Origin: Streptomyces sp. ASQP_92
GTDB taxonomy: Bacteria; Actinomycetota; Actinomycetes; Streptomycetales; Streptomycetaceae
Direction: 5' to 3'
Length of the DNA stretch: 64,000 nt
Assembly: GCF_025399895.1 (NCBI RefSeq)
Contig: NZ_JAODUA010000014.1
Location: forward strand, 1-64,000
Shown here: positions 58,817 through 64,000 of the stretch, in pieces
Numbering within the stretch: position 1 is the first letter of the stretch
Layout: each line of letters starts with the position of its first letter
Program-made: the position numbers and the translations under genes
The notes under the pieces: model-generated
What the model was told of the DNA's origin: nothing
Seen by the model: only the letters and a program-made list of their open reading frames with translations
Databases searched by the model: none

Positions 58817-59683
58817 TTACCGCCCGCCGGCGCGGCGGAGGAAGGCCTCCAGTCCCGCGAGGTCGTCGGTGTTGAACCAGTCGAGGCCGGCCGCGTACAG
58901 CTCGCGCCACAGGGCGTCCCGCTGGGGCCCGGCGAGGTCCGGAGTCGCCCAGAACCGCAGGCGGCGGCGGTCGGCGTGGGCGCGGGCCACCAGGTCGCGC
59001 AGCAGGGCGCGTTCGTCCGCGGGGAAGGGCCCGGCGCCGGTCCAGGTGAAGTGGTCGGTCCAGGACTCGCTGATGAGCGGGATGAACGAGGCGGCCGCGG
59101 CGGACCCGAGGTCGCCGAGGCGCCCGTCGTAGAAGGCGTACCGCACGGGCTGCGCCTCCATCGGGACACGGGCGCCGCGGTCGCCGGACACGACCGGGGT
59201 GACGGCACCGGCGCGTACGCGTCCGTGCGCGCAGGAGCTGAGGAGGGCGTGATACGGGCGCAGCCGCCGGTCGAGTTCGCGGTAGGTGGCCGCGCCTTCC
59301 GTCTTGATGTCGATCAGCAACTGGAAGGAGTGCCGCCAACCGCCGTACACCGAGCCACCGTTGGCCCGGATCAGCCGTCGGAGCGGGTTCAGGTAGAGGG
59401 ACTCCAGGGTGCGGGCGGGGTCGAGCTCGCCGGGGTCGTGGCCGACGAGGAGCCGGCCCTCCACCAGGAAGATGTCGGCCTCGACGCTGGTGAAGCCGTG
59501 CGCGAGGGCGTCGTAGAGGGGGTGGGTGTGCTCGTAGTCGTTGTGGGCGTGGGTACGCGGCAGGGGCCGGGGCGCCCGGGGCCCCGGAGGAAGCCCGGCC
59601 GCGCGGGCGGGGCCGGCCAGGGCGGGGACGGCGAGGGCCCCGGCGAGGGTGGCGACGGCAGTGCGACGGGTCGGGTGGGCCAT
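58817..59683 (-). CDS. Tat-exported phosphodiesterase-like protein (PI-PLC/GDPD TIM-barrel, AIM6-like)
   Basis: 288 aa. The N-terminus has twin Arg and a hydrophobic stretch (RRTAVATLAGALAVPALAG) ending in ARA, a likely Tat signal. The mature part shows HAHNDYEHTHPLYDAL with catalytic-type His, VEADIFLVEGRLLVGHD, LLIDIKTEG and WFNTDDL, the pattern of GDPD/PI-PLC-like barrels. It probably hydrolyses a phosphodiester headgroup outside the membrane. ATG 59683. Single unit. Confidence 0.87.
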   Translation of the reverse strand: MAHPTRRTAVATLAGALAVPALAGPARAAGLPPGPRAPRPLPRTHAHNDYEHTHPLYDALAHGFTSVEADIFLVEGRLLVGHDPGELDPARTLESLYLNPLRRLIRANGGSVYGGWRHSFQLLIDIKTEGAATYRELDRRLRPYHALLSSCAHGRVRAGAVTPVVSGDRGARVPMEAQPVRYAFYDGRLGDLGSAAAASFIPLISESWTDHFTWTGAGPFPADERALLRDLVARAHADRRRLRFWATPDLAGPQRDALWRELYAAGLDWFNTDDLAGLEAFLRRAGGR

Positions 59684-59864
59684 GGGTACGCTCCTGGGGA
59701 CGACGGGCGGGCGCGACCGAGTATGCGACGAGCGCCGTCCAATGGGCGTGCGAGCGGGGAGAGTTGGCCGGACCTTCGCCTGTCCGCTACGCGGTGTTAC
59801 GAGTACGGGGGGGCTGGCGCCCGGGCGTTGCGGGGTGGTGGGGCGGGCTGCACATGCCGTCGCT

Positions 59865-60286
59865 CGCGCGGTTCCCCGCGCCCCTCAAACCCCCTTGCGG
59901 CCGCCCGCCGCGCGTGGCCGTTCGCGCAGTTCCCCGCGCCCCCAAAACCCTCTCTCGGCCGCCCACCGTGCGTGGTTGCTCGCGCAGTTCCCCGCGCCCC
60001 TCAAACCCCCTTGCGGCCGCCCACCGTGCGTGGCCGTTCGCGCAGTTCCCCGCGCCCCTCAAACCCCCTTGCGGCCGCCCACCGTGCGTGGCCGTTCGCG
60101 CAGTTCCCCGCGCCCCCAAAACCCTCCCTCAACCGCCCACCGGGCGTGGTCGTTCGCGCAGTTCCCCGCGCCCCCAAAACCCCCTTGCGGCCGCCCACCG
60201 TGCGTGGCCGTTCGCGCAGTTCCCCGCGCCCCCAAAACCCTCTCTCGGCCGCCCGCCGTGCGTGGTCGTTCGCGCGGTTCCCCGCG
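59865..60286. repeat. Eight-copy tandem array of a 58-bp unit
   Basis: The core cgcgcRgttccccgcg starts at 59865, 59923, 59981, 60039, 60097, 60155, 60213 and 60271, exactly 58 bp apart every time. The intervening 42 bp are also repeated, in two sorts: one with caaacccccttgcggccg, the other with aaaaccctctctcggccg. Each core can pair GCGC with GCGC in a short hairpin. The array lies in the 634-nt gap between the phosphodiesterase and ABC genes. The rest of 59684-59864 holds nothing recognised. Confidence 0.95.
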
Positions 60287-60317
60287 ACCCTGAGGCTGCC
60301 TGCGCCTAACGCCCCCG

Positions 60318-60977
60318 TCAGGCTTCCGGCGGGGGTGACCAGTTGATCGTGCGGTCGCACCAGCGGGTTAGCAGGGTGTGGTCGGGGCCCACGGCCAGCA
60401 GGGACGCCCCCGTCTCTCGGCGGTAGGCCTCGACCGCGGCGATCAGGGCCGTGGTCGTGGAGGCGTCCAGGGTCGCGGTCATCTCGTCGCAGATCAGCAG
60501 GCGCGGGCGGAGTACCAACGCGCGCGCAAGGCCGGCGCGTTGGAGGTCGCCGTCGCCGACTTCGGCGATGCCGCGCGTCAGGAGGTCGCCGCCGAGGCCG
60601 ACCGCGTGGGCGAGTTCGTCGACCCGCTCGCGGATCTCGATGCGCCGACCGGTCGCCTGGAGGGGCTCGGCGATCAGATCGCGCAGCCGCAGCCCCGGGT
60701 CGCCGGCGGAGAGCCGGGGCGCCTGAAGGACGACGCCCACGGTGGTGCGCAGGGCGCGGACGCGGTGGCGGTAGTCGGTGACGGTGGTGCCGTCGAGGAC
60801 GACGGTCCCCGCGTCGGGGCGGTGCAGCAGCGCGGCGACCTTGGCGAGCGTGGACTTGCCGCAGCCGCCGGGCCCGAGCAGGCCGACCGCCTCGCCCCGG
60901 GCCACGGCCAGGCTCATGTCCCGCACGACGGGGTTGCCCCGCTCGTAGCCGGCGGTGATGTTGCTGAGCTCAAGCAC
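60318..60977 (-). CDS. Oligopeptide/nickel-type ABC transporter ATP-binding protein (orphan)
   Basis: 219 aa, shorter than DppF (about 320). Walker A is GPGGCGKST, the Q-loop is VVLQAPR and Walker B is LLICDEMTATLD. The signature reads VGDGDLQRAGLARAL, a departure from LSGGQ, and the H-loop is GPDHTLL, so turnover is doubtful. GTG 60977 overlaps the end of a broken DppD-like gene by 8 nt, a normal dppDF junction. No permease or binding-protein gene is present, so it may be a relic. Confidence 0.8.
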   Translation of the reverse strand: MLELSNITAGYERGNPVVRDMSLAVARGEAVGLLGPGGCGKSTLAKVAALLHRPDAGTVVLDGTTVTDYRHRVRALRTTVGVVLQAPRLSAGDPGLRLRDLIAEPLQATGRRIEIRERVDELAHAVGLGGDLLTRGIAEVGDGDLQRAGLARALVLRPRLLICDEMTATLDASTTTALIAAVEAYRRETGASLLAVGPDHTLLTRWCDRTINWSPPPEA

Positions 60978-61252
60978 GGCTGAGGTCCTCCCCGGGGGAC
61001 GTGGTGACAGGCGGTCCGGACGCGACGCCGCGGCCGGATGCCGCGGAACGCGTCCGCCCGCCGGCGGCGGGGTGCGCGGGCACACCCCGACGAAGCTCCC
61101 CCGGCTCCGGCGGGATACCGGGAGTCCAGCACGAAGGAACGTTCCGGCAGAGCGTCGAGCAGGGTACGAGCGTACGGGTGGTGGGGACCCGGCTCGCCGA
61201 AGGCCCTGGTGACATCGGCGAGTTCCCTGGCACGCCCCGAGTACATCACGGC
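60970..61252 (-). pseudogene. Remnant of a DppD/OppD-type ABC ATPase C-terminus, truncated and frameshifted
   Basis: VMYSGRARELADVTRAF and HPYARTLLDALPERSF (from about 61249 down) match the C-terminal part of DppD-like ATPases. After about 61120 the expected continuation (PGIPPEPGELRRG) is found in another frame, which ends with TGA 60970-60972 across the start of the next ABC gene. No Walker motifs or N-terminal 200 residues exist upstream. So the gene lost its 5' part and gained a frameshift. Confidence 0.75.
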
Positions 61253-61346
61253 GGGCCTTTGCGTGCTCCCGGCGGCCCGGGGCCGCGCGCGATCGGGGTG
61301 GGCGCCGGGCCGCCACGGCCGGTTCGGCGGAGGCGCACAGACGGAA

Positions 61347-61381
61347 GGCCCCGCTCCGCGCGGGCGACGCGGAACGGGGCC
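61347..61381 (-). terminator. Terminator of the acyl-CoA dehydrogenase operon
   Basis: A 14-bp stem with one mismatch (61347-61360/61368-61381, outer arms ggccccg/cggggcc) and a 7-nt loop, 36 nt past the stop at 61417. Confidence 0.75.
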
Positions 61382-61416
61382 GGTGGGCAGGGACGGCGGG
61401 CGGGCGGCCCAGGGTG

Positions 61417-62535
61417 TCAGGGCGTGGGCAGGTCGACGAGTTCGGCGATCGCGGCGCGGTGCTCTCCGGCCGAACCCAGCGCGATCTGGGCCGACTTGGC
61501 GCGCTTCAGATAGAGATGGGCGGGATGCTCCCAGGTCATCCCGATACCGCCGTGCAGTTGTACGCACTCCTCGGCGGCGTGTACCGCGACCCGGGCGCAG
61601 TACGCCTGGGCGACGGCCACCGCGAGCGGCGCCTCCGGGCTGTCGGTGGCGAGCGCGTCGGCGGCGTTGCGGGCGGCGGCCCGCGCCGAGACGACCTCCA
61701 GCCAGAGCTGCGCCATCCGGTGCTTGAGCGCCTGGAAGGAGCCGACCGGCCGGTTGAACTGCTTGCGTTCGCGGGTGTACGTCACCGTCTCGGTCAGGCA
61801 CCACTCGGCGACCCCGAGCTGCTCGGAGGCGAGCAGCCCGGCCCCGGCGAGCAGACCGCGCCGCACCGCGGCGAGCGTGGCGTCGGGGCCGGCCAGGAGC
61901 GTGCCGCTCACGCCGTCGAGGGTGACGGCGGCGAGCGGGCGGGTCAGGTCGAGCGGGGTGAGCGGGATGACGGCGGCCTCGGCCGCGTCCACGGCGTACA
62001 GGCCCTCGGCGGTCGGCACGAGCAGCACATCGGCGGTCGCGGCGTCGGCGACCGCCGACACGGTCCCGGCGAGCGTTTCGGGCAGCCGGACCGAGTGGGG
62101 ACCCGCCGAGAACGGCACGACGAGGGCGGCCGTGCGATGACCCGACGCCAACTCCCTTACCACAGGAGCCACTTCGGCGTTGTCGGCGCCCAGTGCCAGG
62201 AGGGTCTCGGTGGCGATGACGGCGCTGGTGAGGAACGGGACCGGCGCCACCGCTCGGCCGATCTCCTCCAGGACCACGGCCGCCTCCCGGTGCGAGGCGC
62301 CCTGGCCGCCGAGCTTCTCCGGCACGAGCAGCCCCGCGAGGTCCATCCGGGCGCCGAGCGAACGCCACAGCTCCGGGTCGTACGGTGTGTCGGACTCCGC
62401 GCGGGCGAGCACGCCGGGGGCGTCGGCACGGTCGGCGAGCAGCGCGCGCACCGCGGCCCTGAGGTCGTCCTCGGCCTCGGAATACAGCAGGTCGGGGGTG
62501 GCTTCCGTGCCGGTCTGTGCTGTCTGCGCGTTCAT
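61417..62535 (-). CDS. Acyl-CoA dehydrogenase (second of pair)
   Basis: 372 aa flavoprotein. The helical N-domain has LVPEKLGGQGASHREAAVVL, and the C-domain shows TYTRERKQFNRPVGSFQALKH and QLHGGIGMTWEHPAHLYLKRA. It introduces a 2,3 double bond into an acyl-CoA using FAD. The central beta-domain is rather degenerate (ALVVPFSAG, no clear W-x-T-S), which is common in the non-catalytic or partner subunit of heteromeric pairs. ATG 62535 overlaps the upstream gene by 4 nt. Substrate unknown, possibly a branched or sterol side-chain CoA. Confidence 0.92.
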   Translation of the reverse strand: MNAQTAQTGTEATPDLLYSEAEDDLRAAVRALLADRADAPGVLARAESDTPYDPELWRSLGARMDLAGLLVPEKLGGQGASHREAAVVLEEIGRAVAPVPFLTSAVIATETLLALGADNAEVAPVVRELASGHRTAALVVPFSAGPHSVRLPETLAGTVSAVADAATADVLLVPTAEGLYAVDAAEAAVIPLTPLDLTRPLAAVTLDGVSGTLLAGPDATLAAVRRGLLAGAGLLASEQLGVAEWCLTETVTYTRERKQFNRPVGSFQALKHRMAQLWLEVVSARAAARNAADALATDSPEAPLAVAVAQAYCARVAVHAAEECVQLHGGIGMTWEHPAHLYLKRAKSAQIALGSAGEHRAAIAELVDLPTP

Positions 62536-63713
62536 CGGGCCAGGTCCTTCCAGGCGACGTCCTTGTCGTTGCGCGGTTCGGCGGGCAGGCCGAGGACGCG
62601 TTCGGCGACGATGTTCAGGAGCACTTCGCTCGTGCCGCCCTCGATGGAGTTGCCCTTCGAGCGCAGATAGCGGTATCCGGCGTCGCGGCCGGTGAAGTCG
62701 ACCGATTCGGGCCGGCGCATGGTCCAGTCCGAGTACAACAGGCCGTCTTGGCCCAGGAGTTCGACCTCCAGACCGCTGATCTCCTGGTTGAGCCGGGCGA
62801 AGGCGAGCTTCATCCCGGAGCCCTCGGGGCCGGGCTGGCCGGCGACGAGCTGCTGGCGCAGCCGTTCGCCGGTGAGCCGGGCCACCTCCGCCTCCACCCA
62901 CAGCGTGAGCAGTCGCTGGTGCAGGTCGTGGGTGCGCAGTTCGGGCCGCTCGCGCCAGGCGCGGGCGACCGGGCCGATCATGCCGCCCTCGCGCGGGATG
63001 CGCATGCCGCCGATGGAGACCCGCTCGTTCATGAGGGTGGTCTGGGCGACCTTCCAGCCCTCGCCGACCCCGCCGAGCCGGTGGGCGTCGGGGATGCGTA
63101 CGCCCGTGAGGAACACCTCGTTGAACTCGGCCTCGCCGGTGATCTGGCGCAGCGGCCGCACCTCGACACCGGGGTCGGTCATGTCGCAGATGAAATAGCT
63201 GATGCCCTGGTGCTTGGGCAGGCCCGGGTCGGTGCGGGCGATGAGGATGGCCCAGCGGGCGAGGTGGGCGCTGGAGGTCCACACCTTCTGTCCGTCGACC
63301 ACCCAGTCGTCCTCGTCACGCACGGCGCGGGTGCCGAGCGCCGCGAGGTCGGATCCGGCGCCGGGCTCGCTGAAGAGCTGGCACCAGACCTCCTCGCCCA
63401 CCCACAGCGGGCGCAGGAAGCGCCGCTTCTGCTCCTCGGTGCCGTACTTGAGGACGGTCGGCGCGGCCATGCCGAGGCCGATGCCGATCCGCCGGGGGTC
63501 GTTGTCCGGTGCCCCGGCCGCCGCGAGCTCGGCGTCGACGACGGCCTGGAGGGAGCGCGGCGCGTCGAGGCCTCCGAGGCCCGTCGGGTAGTGCACCCAG
63601 GCGAGCCCGGCGTCGAAGCGGGCCTTGAGGAAGTCGAGGGGCTCGGTGGTGGCGGGCGGATGCGCGGCGAGCAGCGCGCGGGTACGGGAGCGAAGTGCTG
63701 CGGCGTCGGTCAT
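62532..63713 (-). CDS. Acyl-CoA dehydrogenase (first of pair)
   Basis: 393 aa, normal length. FAD-contact segments are complete: CQLFSEPGAGSDLA, GQKVWTSSAHLA and GNSIEGGTSEVLLNIVAERVLGLP near the C-terminus. It reads as a fully equipped ACAD. It overlaps both neighbours by 4 nt (ATGA), so the three enzymes are made together. ATG 63713. Confidence 0.94.
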   Translation of the reverse strand: MTDAAALRSRTRALLAAHPPATTEPLDFLKARFDAGLAWVHYPTGLGGLDAPRSLQAVVDAELAAAGAPDNDPRRIGIGLGMAAPTVLKYGTEEQKRRFLRPLWVGEEVWCQLFSEPGAGSDLAALGTRAVRDEDDWVVDGQKVWTSSAHLARWAILIARTDPGLPKHQGISYFICDMTDPGVEVRPLRQITGEAEFNEVFLTGVRIPDAHRLGGVGEGWKVAQTTLMNERVSIGGMRIPREGGMIGPVARAWRERPELRTHDLHQRLLTLWVEAEVARLTGERLRQQLVAGQPGPEGSGMKLAFARLNQEISGLEVELLGQDGLLYSDWTMRRPESVDFTGRDAGYRYLRSKGNSIEGGTSEVLLNIVAERVLGLPAEPRNDKDVAWKDLAR

Positions 63714-64000
63714 CGGGCGACTCCGTCCGGGAGGACGACCACACGGCCGGTGGTCGTGCCGTCGGCGACGCGCTGCACGGCGGCCGCGGCGTCCTTGAGG
63801 GGAACCCGCTCGCTGATGAGCGGCTTGATGGCGCCTTCGGCGGCGAGTCGGGTCAACCGCTCGTGGCAGCGGGCGATGGAGGCGGGGTCCTTCTGGGCGT
63901 ACAGGCCCCAGTGCAGCCCGAGGATGGAGTAGTTCTTCACCAGGGCGTGGTTGAGCGCGGGCGCCGGAACGGAGCCGCTCGCGAAACCGACGATCACGAT
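63710..64000 (-). CDS. Zinc-type/quinone oxidoreductase (MDR), 5' end beyond window
   Basis: The visible 96 codons are the C-terminal part of an NADPH:quinone-oxidoreductase-like MDR protein: IVGFASGSVPAPALNHAL, SILGLHWGLYAQKDP and RVPLKDAAAAVQRVADG with a GRVVVLPDG end. The N-terminal catalytic domain and Rossmann start lie past position 64000. Its TGA overlaps the ATG of the first acyl-CoA dehydrogenase. Confidence 0.88.
   Translation of the reverse strand: MVIVGFASGSVPAPALNHALVKNYSILGLHWGLYAQKDPASIARCHERLTRLAAEGAIKPLISERVPLKDAAAAVQRVADGTTTGRVVVLPDGVAR

Noticed and set aside
59865..60286. CRISPR array
   Set aside because: The period is regular, but the supposed spacers are nearly identical to each other and no cas gene is nearby.
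59541..60346. Proline-rich proteins encoded by the 58-bp array
   Set aside because: 58 is not a multiple of 3, so the frame rotates through the repeat; the resulting FAQFPAP-like repeats are an artefact.
1..64000. Secondary-metabolite cluster, prophage or integrative element
   Set aside because: No PKS, NRPS, terpene synthase, lanthipeptide, integrase, transposase or structural phage genes were recognised.

Overview
The window is high-GC actinobacterial chromosome. Codon third positions are almost all G or C, GTG starts are frequent, ribosome sites are GGAGG-like, and many products (DUF6381, DUF6479-like and DUF6131-like small proteins, TIGR03557 F420 enzymes, MEDS-domain regulators) are typical of Streptomyces. 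I read it as a Streptomyces chromosome arm or sub-core region. No tRNA, rRNA, CRISPR, prophage, integrase or insertion sequence was found, and no PKS or NRPS genes. About 60 genes are supported.

Layout. 1-5.8 kb: an anti-sigma-type ATPase fragment, an SDR/DUF2867 oxidoreductase, a transketolase and a divergent DNA photolyase. 6-17.5 kb is a signalling block. A giant HAMP-repeat hybrid histidine kinase is followed by an ANTAR-GAF-PAS-PP2C phosphatase. On the other strand lie a MEDS-STAS/MEDS-ATPase pair and a tightly overlapped three-gene operon (HemK2-like methyltransferase, CDGSH iron-sulfur protein, haem-oxygenase-fold iron enzyme). 17.5-23.8 kb: an AhpD-like protein and an ECF41 sigma factor share a divergent intergenic region carrying two copies of the ECF41 promoter. 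They are followed by a peptidase-like hydrolase, an RNA cyclic phosphodiesterase, a lone GyrB-type ATPase and an MmyB-type regulator. 23.8-26.7 kb: divergent xylA and xylB with a matched pair of 23-bp dyads between them. 26.9-35.4 kb: STAS protein, M20 peptidase, AI-2E-family membrane protein, several small stress-type proteins, class II amidotransferase, VOC protein, another anti-sigma-like ATPase preceded by a TTA-containing mini-ORF, and a YbdK-type ligase. 35.6-43.4 kb: an apparent five-gene minus-strand operon (FAD/Fe-S dehydrogenase, TPP enzyme, enolase-superfamily enzyme, SDR, DJ-1/PfpI protein) ending in a strong hairpin. 43.7-48.4 kb: two F420-dependent LLM paralogues, a HAD phosphatase and small proteins. 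48.4-60 kb: a PAS-PP2C phosphatase, a GAPDH with a long N-terminal extension, a secreted ricin-lectin protein, an APC permease, DUF779, an AlkZ-fold protein and a Tat-exported phosphodiesterase-like protein. 59.9-60.3 kb: an array of a 58-bp unit. 60.3-61.3 kb: a decaying oligopeptide-type ABC ATPase pair. 61.4-64 kb: a medium-chain reductase plus two acyl-CoA dehydrogenases in one overlapping operon.

How the parts work together. The most prominent theme is stress signalling by partner switching. Two PP2C (SpoIIE-type) phosphatases, three RsbW-like ATPases and two STAS modules lie within 50 kb, with an osmosensor-like kinase and an ECF41 sigma factor. The metabolic genes around them suit carbon scavenging (xylose, 2-hydroxyacids, acyl-CoA) and redox or aldehyde defence. 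Function assignments rest on motifs read by eye; no database search was run.
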